Of a DNA stretch of 64,000 nucleotides, positions 50,405 to 59,468 are shown one piece after another. How positions within the stretch are numbered: position 1 is the stretch's first letter; each line of letters begins with the position of its first letter. The position numbers were made by a program, and so were the translations under genes. The notes under the pieces are model-generated. The model made no database searches. It saw only the letters and a program-made list of their open reading frames with translations, and was not told the origin of the DNA. Source of the stretch: DATMNR01 sp963702765 (lineage in GTDB: Bacteria; Chloroflexota; Ktedonobacteria; Ktedonobacterales; Ktedonobacteraceae); contig CAVPEB010000036.1 in assembly GCA_963702765.1 (NCBI GenBank), forward strand, positions 68,910 to 132,909, given 5' to 3'.

Positions 50405-51937
50405 ATGGCATCATGGGCTGACGAAATCAGTGCCATCATAGAAAAAAACATCGCAGGGTTTGGAACAAGCGAAACCGCAACAGCAAGCGTTGGCACTGTC
50501 ATCGCAGTGCAAGACGGTATCGCTCGTGTCTATGGACTGCAAGATGTGAAATATCTAGAGTTGGTGGAATTTCCACGTACTGGAATAATGGGCATGGCCT
50601 TCAACCTTGAAGAAGAAACGGTCAGTTGCACTATCCTGGGCGAGTTTTCCCATATACGTGAAGATGATGAAGTGCGTACTACAGGACGAGTTATCTCGGT
50701 ACCTGTTGGTGATGCACTGATTGGGCGTATCGTGAACCCTCTGGGTGAGCCGCTGGACGATAAAGGGCCAATTGTAACAGATAAATTTCGCCCGGTGGAA
50801 CGCGTTGCTCCTGGTGTAATCACCCGCCAGTCAGTAAATACACCTGTACAAACAGGTATTAAAGCTATTGATAGCATGATTCCTATTGGTCGTGGCCAAC
50901 GCGAATTGATCATTGGCGACCGCCAGACAGGAAAGAGCGCTATAGCTATCGATACAATTATTAACCAGAAGGGCAAGAACCTGCTGTGCATCTACGTGGC
51001 AATCGGTCAGAAGAATTCCACAGTTGCACGTACCCACGCTATTCTAGAAGAACACGGCGCGATGGAGCATACCATCATGGTGGTAGCAGGCGCCTCTGAC
51101 CCTGCGCCAGTGAAGTATCTAGCTCCCTATGCTGGTTGCTCTATGGGTGAGGAATTCATGGAGTCTGGGCGGGATGCGCTTATTATCTATGATGACCTGA
51201 CGAAACACGCCGAAGCATACCGTAATATCTCATTGATCATCAGGCGCCCGCCTGGACGTGAAGCATATCCCGGTGATGTCTTCTACCTGCACTCGCGTCT
51301 TCTGGAACGCGCTGCTCGCCTGAATGACGATTATGGCGGCGGCTCGCTCACAGCATTACCGATTATCGAAACGAAGGCGAATGACATCTCAGCATACATT
51401 CCAACGAATGTAATCTCGATTACCGATGGGCAGATATTCCTTGAGACTGACCTGTTTAACGCTGGGCAACGACCAGCCGTAAACGTCGGTCTTTCGGTAT
51501 CGCGTGTAGGAAGTAGCGCCCAGTCACGCGCTATGCGACAGGTAGCCGGATCGCTCCGTCTCGATCTTGCGCAATTCCGTGAACTCGCGGCATTTGCACA
51601 ATTCGCATCAGACCTGGATAAAGTTACAAAGAGTCGTATCGACCGTGGACGTCGCTTAACCGAGGTCCTCAAACAACCACAGTATCAACCGGTATCAGTA
51701 GAGAAGCAGGTAATGATCATCTATGCGGCGACTGCTGGATACCTGGATGATGTACCTGAAGACCAGGTCGGCACATGGGAAACTGCGTTCTACCGCTATA
51801 TTGATGCAAATCATCCGGAGATCGGTGATGAGATCATTGAGAAATCGGTGAATGCGCGAGATAAAATGTCAGAAGAGCTATTGCAAAAGTTAAACGCTGC
51901 AATTGAAGATTTCAAGAAAACAGCGTCGCCGCACTAG
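50405..51937 (+). CDS. atpA: ATP synthase F1 subunit alpha
   Basis: 510 residues from the ATG at 50405 (AGGAGG nine nt upstream), beginning ASWADEISAIIEKNI. The non-catalytic nucleotide site has GDRQTGKSAIAIDTI, and NVGLSVSRVGSSAQSRAMR is the alpha signature. It forms the hexamer with beta; the catalytic sites lie at alpha-beta interfaces. A longer reading frame extends to 50321 without a ribosome site and is not used. Confidence 0.96.
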   Translation: MASWADEISAIIEKNIAGFGTSETATASVGTVIAVQDGIARVYGLQDVKYLELVEFPRTGIMGMAFNLEEETVSCTILGEFSHIREDDEVRTTGRVISVPVGDALIGRIVNPLGEPLDDKGPIVTDKFRPVERVAPGVITRQSVNTPVQTGIKAIDSMIPIGRGQRELIIGDRQTGKSAIAIDTIINQKGKNLLCIYVAIGQKNSTVARTHAILEEHGAMEHTIMVVAGASDPAPVKYLAPYAGCSMGEEFMESGRDALIIYDDLTKHAEAYRNISLIIRRPPGREAYPGDVFYLHSRLLERAARLNDDYGGGSLTALPIIETKANDISAYIPTNVISITDGQIFLETDLFNAGQRPAVNVGLSVSRVGSSAQSRAMRQVAGSLRLDLAQFRELAAFAQFASDLDKVTKSRIDRGRRLTEVLKQPQYQPVSVEKQVMIIYAATAGYLDDVPEDQVGTWETAFYRYIDANHPEIGDEIIEKSVNARDKMSEELLQKLNAAIEDFKKTASPH

Positions 51938-51949
51938 GAGGATTGGTGT

Positions 51950-52840
51950 ATGCCATCAACCAGAGAAATACGGCGGCGGATCAGGTCGGTTAAAAACACC
52001 GCGCAGATCACCAAAGCTATGCAGATGGTAGCAAGTAGTAAAATGCGCCGGGCACAAGAACGGGTCCAGCAATCACGCCCATATGCCGATCAACTTCGAG
52101 GCCTCGTCTCACGCCTTGCCAGGGTTACTGGCGAAGATGTGGGAGGGGAGATCGCGCTGCTGAAACAACGTCCAGTACACAAAATCGGGATAGTCGTCAT
52201 TACACCTGATGGCGGCTTATGTGGAGCATTGCCAAGCAATATCAATCGTAAGGCTGCTGCAACGGCAATCGAGGAACAACAGCGGTTTGCCGAGCAAGGA
52301 GAGAGACCCGCGGTCGATTATGTAGCAGTTGGGCGCAAGGGACGCGACTTCGTCTTACGAAACCAGTTGCACCTGATTGCAGAATTCACGAACTATGGTG
52401 ATAGACCATCCTTACAGGATGCTTCAGCTATTGCACAGGTAGCGGTGGACGCCTTTCTGAACGGCGAGGTGGATATCGTTTACCTGGTTTATCCAAAATT
52501 TATCAATACTGTGAGTCAGTTGCCTATTACCGTGCAATTGTTACCGGTACAGCCTCCTACCGAGCAAGAAGGGGAGAGCAAAACAATCGAATACATCTAC
52601 GAGCCCGATGCAATAAGCATTTATGAAGCTTTGCTTCCGCGTTACGTGAATGTTCAGGTTTACCAGGCATTGCTCGAAACGATTGCAAGCTTTAATTCAG
52701 CTCAAATGGTGGCAATGAAGAATGCAACGGATAATGCTAACGATCTCATTCAGGATTTGACCCTTACCTATAACAAAGCCCGCCAGGCAAGTATTACGAC
52801 CGAGATTCTCGAGGTTGTGTCCGGCGCGGCGGCTTTGTAA
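51950..52840 (+). CDS. atpG: ATP synthase F1 subunit gamma
   Basis: 296 residues, with the N-terminal helix PSTREIRRRIRSVKNTAQITKAMQMVASSKMRRAQ and the C-terminal helix ATDNANDLIQDLTLTYNKARQASITTEILEVVSGAAAL that together form the rotating central shaft. Starts at the ATG at 51950 with AGGAGG nine nt upstream, 12 nt after atpA. Confidence 0.96.
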   Translation: MPSTREIRRRIRSVKNTAQITKAMQMVASSKMRRAQERVQQSRPYADQLRGLVSRLARVTGEDVGGEIALLKQRPVHKIGIVVITPDGGLCGALPSNINRKAAATAIEEQQRFAEQGERPAVDYVAVGRKGRDFVLRNQLHLIAEFTNYGDRPSLQDASAIAQVAVDAFLNGEVDIVYLVYPKFINTVSQLPITVQLLPVQPPTEQEGESKTIEYIYEPDAISIYEALLPRYVNVQVYQALLETIASFNSAQMVAMKNATDNANDLIQDLTLTYNKARQASITTEILEVVSGAAAL

Positions 52841-52857
52841 GCGAGTAGGAGAAATAT

Positions 52858-54279
52858 ATGGCAACAACGAATACGGGTACAAAAGGAAAAATTGTACAGG
52901 TACTTGGGGCAGTGGTGGATATTGAGTTTCCCCCAGACCATCTACCAGAAATCTACAATGAAGTGCAAACTCAACTAGAAGGGTCTGATCAGATTCTTTC
53001 ACTCGAGGTTGAGCAACAGTTAGGGAATAACTGGGTACGTTGCGTGGCGATGGGCTCAACAGACGGCTTACAGCGTGGTATCGATGCAACTGATATGGGT
53101 GCTCCAATTTCAGTACCAGTAGGCCCTAAAACATTGGGACGCATCTTCAATGTGCTAGGCCAGGCAGTTGACAATAAGCCGGAAGTAACAGACGCCCCAC
53201 GCCTACCTATTCATAGAGCGGCTCCGAGCCTGGAAGACCAGGCAGCGACCATCGAGGTCTTTGAAACAGGCATTAAAGTCATTGACCTGATCTGCCCTTT
53301 TATGAAAGGCGGAAAAATTGGAGCCTTTGGTGGTGCCGGTGTAGGTAAGACCGTTATCATTCAGGAACTGATTAACAATATCGCGAAAGGCCATGGTGGG
53401 TACAGCGTTTTCGCGGGCGTAGGTGAACGCACACGTGAAGGAAATGACCTCTATCATGAGATGCAGGAAGCGAAGGTTATTGACCGCCTGGCAATGGTAT
53501 TTGGTCAGATGAACGAACCGCCTGGTTCGCGGTTACGTGTAGCTCTGAGTGGCCTGGCAATCGCAGAGTATTTCCGCGATGAAGAGGGCAAAGATGTGTT
53601 GCTCTTCATTGACAACATCTTCCGTTTTACTCAGGCTGGCGCTGAAGTTTCGGCCCTGCTGGGACGCATGCCTTCGGCAGTGGGTTATCAACCAAACCTT
53701 GCAGAGGAGATGGGCGAATTGCAAGAGCGCATCACCTCAACGAAAAAAGGATCAATTACTTCTATGCAGGCTGTGTATGTACCTGCTGACGACTACACCG
53801 ACCCTGCTCCTGCTACAACATTTGCTCACCTGGACTCGACGCTTGTGTTGGAGCGTGCGATTTTTGAGCAGGGTATTTATCCCGCGATTGATCCACTGGC
53901 TTCTACCAGTCGTATTCTTGACCCAAACGTTGTGGGCGAGGAACATTATAATGTGGCCCGAGGTGTGCAGAAGGTTCTACAGCGTTATAAAGACCTGCAA
54001 GATATTATTGCAATTCTGGGTATCGACGAACTGTCAGACGACGACAAGCTGACAGTGGCGAGAGCCAGGAAGTTGCAGCGTTTCTTCTCTCAGCCATTTA
54101 CAGTCGCAACTGTATTCACCGGTCTCGAAGGCAGATATGTACCCGTGAAGGAAACAGTGCGTGGCTTTACAGAGATTCTCGAAGGCAAGTACGACCATAT
54201 ACGCGAAGACTTTTTCTATATGAAAGGCAACATCGACGAGGTTGTTGAGAGCTACGAGAAAGAACAGCAAAAGGGGTAG
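52858..54279 (+). CDS. atpD: ATP synthase F1 subunit beta
   Basis: 473 residues. The catalytic P-loop is GGAGVGKTVIIQEL (about 155-168), followed by GERTREGNDLYHEM with the catalytic Glu, LLFIDNIFRFTQAGAEVSALLGRMPSAVGYQP, and the C-terminal ELSDDDKLTVARARKLQRFFSQPF. It hydrolyses or makes ATP in the rotary cycle. The ATG at 52858 has AGGAG upstream, 17 nt after atpG. Confidence 0.97.
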   Translation: MATTNTGTKGKIVQVLGAVVDIEFPPDHLPEIYNEVQTQLEGSDQILSLEVEQQLGNNWVRCVAMGSTDGLQRGIDATDMGAPISVPVGPKTLGRIFNVLGQAVDNKPEVTDAPRLPIHRAAPSLEDQAATIEVFETGIKVIDLICPFMKGGKIGAFGGAGVGKTVIIQELINNIAKGHGGYSVFAGVGERTREGNDLYHEMQEAKVIDRLAMVFGQMNEPPGSRLRVALSGLAIAEYFRDEEGKDVLLFIDNIFRFTQAGAEVSALLGRMPSAVGYQPNLAEEMGELQERITSTKKGSITSMQAVYVPADDYTDPAPATTFAHLDSTLVLERAIFEQGIYPAIDPLASTSRILDPNVVGEEHYNVARGVQKVLQRYKDLQDIIAILGIDELSDDDKLTVARARKLQRFFSQPFTVATVFTGLEGRYVPVKETVRGFTEILEGKYDHIREDFFYMKGNIDEVVESYEKEQQKG

Positions 54280-54282
54280 ACG

Positions 54283-54741
54283 ATGGCAACACGCACTACC
54301 ATGCATGTAGAGGTAGTTACAGCTGAGCGAGAACTCTACAGCGGAGAGGCTGATATAGTTATTGCTCCCGGTTCTGAGGGGGAGCTTGGTATTCTCCCAA
54401 GGCACGCAGCACTGTTAACTACACTGAAAGTTGGTGAGTTGCTGATCAAGCTCAGTGGCGCTGAAGAGCCATTCTTTGTGTCTGGTGGCTTTCTTGAAGT
54501 ATCGGATAACAATGTGACGGTACTCGCTGAAACTGCAGAACACGCGGAGGAGATTGATGAGGCTCGTGCTGAAGCTGCTCGTCGACGTGCCCAGGAACTA
54601 CTTGCGCAGGCTCAGTCTGATACCGATCGAGCAGAACTTATAGGTGCTCTTGAACGTGCAGTCGCGCGTATTCACGTATCTGAAATCACACGTCGGCGGT
54701 CTGCTCGTCGTATTCAGATGCCACCACCTTCAGAAATGTAA
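54283..54741 (+). CDS. atpC: ATP synthase F1 subunit epsilon
   Basis: 152 residues: an N-terminal beta sandwich (MHVEVVTAERELYSGEADIVIAPGSEGELGILPRHAALLTTL) and a C-terminal pair of helices (AEEIDEARAEAARRRAQELLAQAQSDTD ... ALERAVARIHVSEITRRRS). Epsilon controls the coupling of F1 and can inhibit ATP hydrolysis. The tail is about 15 residues longer than usual. It starts three nt after the atpD stop and closes the operon. Confidence 0.95.
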   Translation: MATRTTMHVEVVTAERELYSGEADIVIAPGSEGELGILPRHAALLTTLKVGELLIKLSGAEEPFFVSGGFLEVSDNNVTVLAETAEHAEEIDEARAEAARRRAQELLAQAQSDTDRAELIGALERAVARIHVSEITRRRSARRIQMPPPSEM

Positions 54742-54769
54742 CTAGACCTATAAGAAAGATTTCTTACCC

Positions 54770-54806
54770 AAAGGAGTGAGCAGGTGTCTTGCCTGTTCAC
54801 TCCTTT
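54770..54806 (+). terminator. atp operon terminator
   Basis: AAAGGAGTGAGCAGG pairs with CCTGTTCACTCCTTT (one G-U pair) around a seven-base loop, and TTGATTCT follows. A typical intrinsic terminator about 30 nt after atpC. Confidence 0.8.
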
Positions 54807-54926
54807 TGATTCTATCCAGGGCTATGATAGATCAGCATGTCCTTTTCAGGCTCTCTCGCGTGGTACAATGAAAGCTGAGAAAATGTATTTACATTGATCA
54901 ATTACAGTTCGGAGCGATGATATATT

Positions 54927-56510
54927 ATGAGTTCAACACATGCTGGACGACCTCGTCCATTCGTGCTAATCGTAATGGATGGTTGGGGCATCAACCCGCG
55001 CAAAGAGGGTAATACGATTACCTTGGCGCGAACACCCAACCTGGACAAACTGGCAAAGAACTGGCCGCATACGGCAGTAAGAACATCCGGTGATGCCGTA
55101 GGATTGCCTGAAGGCCAGATGGGAAACTCAGAAGTCGGACACCAGAATATCGGTGCAGGCAAGCGCGTACTGCAAGATTATTCTCGTGTGAATGAGTCAA
55201 TCAAAGATGGTTCGTTTTTCCAAAATCCGGCACTGCTCAAGGCAATTGAGCATGTCAAGAAAAATGGGTCACGTCTCCATATTTGCGGTCTTCTAGGCAA
55301 CGGAGGCGTACACGCCCACGAGACACACCTGGAAGCGCTGCTAGGCCTGGCAAACATGCATGACATCGAACATGTATACATTCATAGCTTTACTGATGGA
55401 CGTGATACTTCGCCTACGGGAGGCGTTGAATTCATGCGCTACCTACAGGCTCGCGCACAAGAGATCGGTGGAAAACACGCGGCAAAAGTAGCGACTATCA
55501 GTGGCCGCTACTATGCAATGGATCGTGATAATCGTTGGGATCGCATAGCGCTAGCATATTTCGCCATGACTCGCGCAGAGGGGATACGAGCAACTTCGGC
55601 AACTGGCGCAATTGAGCAATCATATGAACAAGGCGTCACTGACGAATTTATTATACCCACAGTAGTTATGGATGATCAGCAACCTGTCGCAGTTGTGAAA
55701 GCAGGCGATGCATTAATCCACTATAATTTCCGTCCCGACCGCGCACGCGAACTGACAAAGGCCTTTGTATTAAACGAGCTTCCACCGCAGGCACATGAAA
55801 AATTTGACAGGGGACCACGTTTAGAAAACTTACAGTACGTTATGATGACAGCCTATGAAGCGGGGTTGGATGCGCCTGTGGCTTTCCGTGCTGACGAGGT
55901 TGAGATGCCAATAGCAAGGGTGATCTCCGAGCAGGGTTTACGGCAGTTCCACACAGCCGAGACTGAAAAGTATGCGCATGTCACCTATTTTATCAACGGC
56001 CGAAGAGAGACGCCTTTTCCGGGTGAGGATCGCTTTCTGGTGCCATCGCCAAAGGTTCCAACGTATGACTTGCAGCCAGAAATGAGTGCCGCAGGCGTAA
56101 CCAGCACCGCTATAGAACACATTCGCAGTGGTGATTATGATTTCATCGTCATGAATTATGCAAACGCCGATATGGTTGGGCATACGGGTGTAATAGAGGC
56201 GGCGATTAAGGCGGTGGAGACCGTCGATACAGGAGTTGGGCAGGTAGTGGAGGCAACACTTGCAGTAGGTGGTGGACTTCTGATTACTGCCGACCATGGC
56301 AACGCGGAACAGTTGATTGATTATGAAACGGGAAAGCCATTCACCGCGCACACGACGTTCCCTGTACCGCTCTATCTGGTTGTGCCACAAATGGCACAGG
56401 TACGACTGCGCAACGATGGCATTCTAGCCGACGTAGCCCCCACTATCCTGGACGTGTTAGGTATACCAAAGCCCAAGGATATGACAGGGCGAACGCTGAT
56501 AGAACATTAA
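54927..56510 (+). CDS. gpmI: 2,3-bisphosphoglycerate-independent phosphoglycerate mutase
   Basis: 527 residues of the alkaline-phosphatase superfamily. Metal and catalytic motifs: LIVMDGWGINP (about 13-23), the nucleophile Ser in MGNSEVGHQNIGAG (about 67-80), HSFTDGRDTSP, SGRYYAMDRD, YNFRPDRARE, VMNYANADMVGHTG and ITADHGNAEQ. It interconverts 3- and 2-phosphoglycerate in glycolysis and needs Mn. The ATG at 54927 follows GGAGCGATGAT. It stands alone between the atp terminator and the next hairpin. Confidence 0.96.
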   Translation: MSSTHAGRPRPFVLIVMDGWGINPRKEGNTITLARTPNLDKLAKNWPHTAVRTSGDAVGLPEGQMGNSEVGHQNIGAGKRVLQDYSRVNESIKDGSFFQNPALLKAIEHVKKNGSRLHICGLLGNGGVHAHETHLEALLGLANMHDIEHVYIHSFTDGRDTSPTGGVEFMRYLQARAQEIGGKHAAKVATISGRYYAMDRDNRWDRIALAYFAMTRAEGIRATSATGAIEQSYEQGVTDEFIIPTVVMDDQQPVAVVKAGDALIHYNFRPDRARELTKAFVLNELPPQAHEKFDRGPRLENLQYVMMTAYEAGLDAPVAFRADEVEMPIARVISEQGLRQFHTAETEKYAHVTYFINGRRETPFPGEDRFLVPSPKVPTYDLQPEMSAAGVTSTAIEHIRSGDYDFIVMNYANADMVGHTGVIEAAIKAVETVDTGVGQVVEATLAVGGGLLITADHGNAEQLIDYETGKPFTAHTTFPVPLYLVVPQMAQVRLRNDGILADVAPTILDVLGIPKPKDMTGRTLIEH

Positions 56511-56541
56511 CGATCAAATATAGATTCCTTCCATCAAAAAG

Positions 56542-56589
56542 AGAAACAGTTATCCACATATCGAGCTGGATTTGTGGATAACTGTTTCT
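56542..56589. terminator. Bidirectional hairpin with DnaA-box-like arms
   Basis: Perfect 17-nt arms (56542-56558 and 56573-56589) with a 14-nt loop between the convergent gpmI and FAD monooxygenase genes. Each arm contains a perfect DnaA box (TTATCCACA and its complement), and a third copy lies at 56593-56601. Confidence 0.75.
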
Positions 56590-58135
56590 AGTTGTGGATA
56601 AGGTCTGTAAGGTGTTTGTAAAATGTTGAGGTGAAAGCGTTCGCACTTTCTGCTTTGAAAACTCCATAGATATAGCGATCAGGGCGTACCAGAATAAAGA
56701 GGTCGCGCTGGTTCAGAGGAAAACCTTCGATCTGATTTTCAATTGAAACAAAACGTACGCCGAGTCGTTGCCAGGTATCTGCATCTAAGGAAGAAAAGGC
56801 ATCTTCAGACTTATGACCGAGACGCAGGAGAGCGAAGTCGTGACCAAGTACATTGTCAAGGAGCGTCGTCTTGTCCTGAGATATCTTTATTTGCGGCTGG
56901 GGAAGCATCATTCCAGCTAAGGTCTTACTTGCTTTTGAGCTATCAGCCAGCAGAAAGCCCTTTTTATAGCGCGGTTGCGGTTTAATATTAGCTTCTGAGA
57001 GATACTTTCGAATTGGGGGTAGTGTGTTCACAATGAAAAAAATACTATCGCGCAGGAAAGCGACGGCCTTAGATGTAGGCATAACAATTGTCCCCAGGAA
57101 CTTCGAAAACCATATTAAGTCGGCAACATGCTTGTGACATTCCTGGTTGTAGGTTTCGAGAAGCGCTGGACTTGCTGCCCCCTGTAATACCTTTTGCAAT
57201 TTCCAACTCAGGTTATGTGCATCTCGCAGTCCGCAATTCATACCCTGACCGCTAAAAGGCGGCATCAGGTGCGCTGCATCGCCTAGCAGGAATACACGGC
57301 CTTTTGAAAAAGTTTCAGCGATGGAGGCATGAAAGGTATAGATTTGTCGTCGTTTAATCTGCGGATTGCGGGAACCCCCAACTTGTCGAATAAGCGAACG
57401 TATCTTGTCTTCTTCTAAAAGCTCATCTTCATTCTCGCCTGGAAGGAGCATGAATTCCCACCTGCGAGAGGCGTGAGGAGCAGGGACGGTAACCGACGGG
57501 CGCTTTGGATTACAGAAAAAGACAGCAGTTTCGGTAGGATCAGTATCATTGATAGTGTCAATCACCAGCCATTTTTGAGAAAAGGCCGAACCACGCATTG
57601 CAATACCTAATTGGCGTCTGATGGCGCTTCGTGCGCCGTCACAAGCAAGCATATATGCACACATATATGTCTTCAGAATGCCTTCAGGAGCACGAACGGA
57701 GAGTACGACATCGGTATCGTTCTGTTGAAACGATTCGACGTTGTGCTGAAACTGGATGCTGACACACGGGAAACGCTTGAGTCCTTGAAGCAGTGTAGAT
57801 TCAAACTCAGGCTGGTGAAATGTCGAGATAAGCGGATAGCCATTTCGTTTGATCGTAGGAGCCACTTTGGCAAGGTAGCGTTTGCCCGAAATATAGTGAG
57901 CATCGATATCCAGTAATACATTCTCTATCACAGCATGGCCAAGTCCCATCGCCTGGCAAACACGCAAGCCTTCGTCATCAATTGAGATAGCTTTGGGGAT
58001 GTCGCTCAAGCCTGCGTTACGTTCAAAGATCAGGACATCGATGCCCATCATGCCTAACAGGTTGCCAATCGCCAGGCCTGTTGGGCCAGCGCCAACAATA
58101 ATAATTGAGAAGTATGGTGGAGACTGCTCGCTCAT
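56588..58135 (-). CDS. FAD-dependent aromatic monooxygenase (PheA/TfdB type)
   Basis: 515 residues. The FAD-binding motif is IIVGAGPTGLAIGNLLGMMGIDVLIFERN (about 9-37), the second motif is LACDGARSAIRRQLG, and the GD motif is VFLLGDAAHLMPPFSGQGMNCGLRDAHNL (about 280-308). These belong to class A flavoprotein monooxygenases that hydroxylate aromatic rings, including those in type II polyketide tailoring. The last hundred residues form a thioredoxin-like domain usual in the PheA subgroup. It is the last gene of the four-gene KS cluster, 87 nt after KS-beta, and its 3' end carries a DnaA box. Confidence 0.9.
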   Translation of the reverse strand: MSEQSPPYFSIIIVGAGPTGLAIGNLLGMMGIDVLIFERNAGLSDIPKAISIDDEGLRVCQAMGLGHAVIENVLLDIDAHYISGKRYLAKVAPTIKRNGYPLISTFHQPEFESTLLQGLKRFPCVSIQFQHNVESFQQNDTDVVLSVRAPEGILKTYMCAYMLACDGARSAIRRQLGIAMRGSAFSQKWLVIDTINDTDPTETAVFFCNPKRPSVTVPAPHASRRWEFMLLPGENEDELLEEDKIRSLIRQVGGSRNPQIKRRQIYTFHASIAETFSKGRVFLLGDAAHLMPPFSGQGMNCGLRDAHNLSWKLQKVLQGAASPALLETYNQECHKHVADLIWFSKFLGTIVMPTSKAVAFLRDSIFFIVNTLPPIRKYLSEANIKPQPRYKKGFLLADSSKASKTLAGMMLPQPQIKISQDKTTLLDNVLGHDFALLRLGHKSEDAFSSLDADTWQRLGVRFVSIENQIEGFPLNQRDLFILVRPDRYIYGVFKAESANAFTSTFYKHLTDLIHN

Positions 58136-58142
58136 GACGGGT

Positions 58143-58175
58143 ACCTAGGGCGACCGCAAGGGTGCGCCTCTACTA
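58143..58175. repeat. Short GC-rich inverted element
   Basis: An inverted stretch of the type CTAGGGCGACCGCAAGGGTG followed by CGCCTCTACTA lies between the KS-beta and FAD monooxygenase genes. It resembles the element at 45206-45240. Confidence 0.45.
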
Positions 58176-58222
58176 TGATACGAATGAATTGGCTTTCCAC
58201 TTTCCTGCTCATTCTCTCACAC

Positions 58223-59464
58223 CTACACTTTTCTGATGGCTACTACCACATTTGCGCCTCCTAAACCACGACCTCCTATGAGAGCGGTAGAACGTGATAA
58301 CGTTCGCGCTTCGTTTCGCACGAGATCTAAATTGTAATGTGGTATAAGTTGCTCGCAATTGATTGTTGGGGGAATCATACCATATTGAAACGCTAAAATC
58401 GCAGTGATTGCGTCGAGCGCTCCGGCTGCAGCAAAGCTGTGACCATACATTGTGCGTGGGACACTGACTGGCAGATATTGCAGGTCTGTGCCAAATGTGC
58501 GTTGAAGTGCATCAACCTCAGAATGATCAGCAAGAGGAAGAGCACGCCCATCCAGGCTGAAATAACCTATATCTCCTGGCTGTGCTTGCGCTTCCTGCAG
58601 GGCAAGCGCCACAGCACGAGCATACTGTTTACCATTATGTGCAGGTACCCCGAATCCGAGAGCATCGTTGGTCTGACCATACCCTACAATCTCTCCGTAA
58701 ATAGGCGCTCCGCGTCGCCGCGCATGCTCATATTCCTCTACAATGCAAATTCCAGCTCCCTCGGAAGGTATAAAGCCAGCAGCGCGTTGATCGAAAGGAC
58801 GATATGCATTCGGATCATCCCCAGATACACACTGACCACTGTGTCCTAGTACGAGCAGCAAGAAAGGTTGCACGAGCGATTCACAACCACCCGTAATGAG
58901 TACATCCGCTGCACCCCTACGAATAGCATTGTATGCGATTCCGAGAGCATCCAGGCCACCTACAATGTCATTCACAGGAGTCTTACTGTATCCTTGAAGG
59001 CCATAACGCACCGATGTCTGGCCCACATTCGCTACTTGAAGCCCGGCAATAGCCGAGTAAACACTCATAAAACGCGGCCCTCGTACATGTAATGCTTCTA
59101 ACTGTTCAAGCACGTATTCCACGCCACCTGTAGTATTGGCAATTACAGCTCCCACACACTTTGGGTCTTCTTGATCAAGCGCTAATTGTGCATCTTGTAA
59201 AGCTTCCTGCACAGCCGCGAGAACAAAATGAGTCACACGATCGGTACGGTTTGCCAGTTTGCGATCAATATAGTGCTCAACGTTAAAGTCACGAATTTCA
59301 CCAGCTACCTGCACAGGAAAATCGACAGTGGAGAAACGTTGAACAGGTTTGACACCAGGAATACCTTTGTTCAGAGCTTGCCAGAAAGCCTCTTTACCGA
59401 TACCATTGGGAGCTACTACACCCAGTCCAGTGATTACTACCCGTCGATGAGTTTGGTGAGCCAT
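58223..59464 (-). CDS. Ketosynthase-beta / chain-length-factor-like protein
   Basis: 413 residues from the ATG at 59464, with the condensing-enzyme fold (RRVVITGLGVVAPNGIGKEAFW; RPFDQRAAGFIPSEGAGICIVEE; VPRTMYGHSFAAAGALDAI). The active-site Cys is gone: the segment that should read ACxSGxxA is SKTPVNDIVGGLDALG (about 158-172). The first active-site His segment is also changed (YFSLDGRALPLADHSE), while the GHS His remains. These are traits of the KS-beta/CLF partner of type II PKS, which sets chain length without catalysing condensation. It begins four nt after the KS-alpha stop, which suggests a heterodimer. Confidence 0.85.
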   Translation of the reverse strand: MAHQTHRRVVITGLGVVAPNGIGKEAFWQALNKGIPGVKPVQRFSTVDFPVQVAGEIRDFNVEHYIDRKLANRTDRVTHFVLAAVQEALQDAQLALDQEDPKCVGAVIANTTGGVEYVLEQLEALHVRGPRFMSVYSAIAGLQVANVGQTSVRYGLQGYSKTPVNDIVGGLDALGIAYNAIRRGAADVLITGGCESLVQPFLLLVLGHSGQCVSGDDPNAYRPFDQRAAGFIPSEGAGICIVEEYEHARRRGAPIYGEIVGYGQTNDALGFGVPAHNGKQYARAVALALQEAQAQPGDIGYFSLDGRALPLADHSEVDALQRTFGTDLQYLPVSVPRTMYGHSFAAAGALDAITAILAFQYGMIPPTINCEQLIPHYNLDLVRNEARTLSRSTALIGGRGLGGANVVVAIRKV

Positions 59465-59468
59465 TGAT

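Noticed and set aside
47420..54741. Sodium-type ATP synthase
   Set aside because: The c subunit lacks the full set of polar ligands expected for sodium next to the Glu; a proton ring is more likely.
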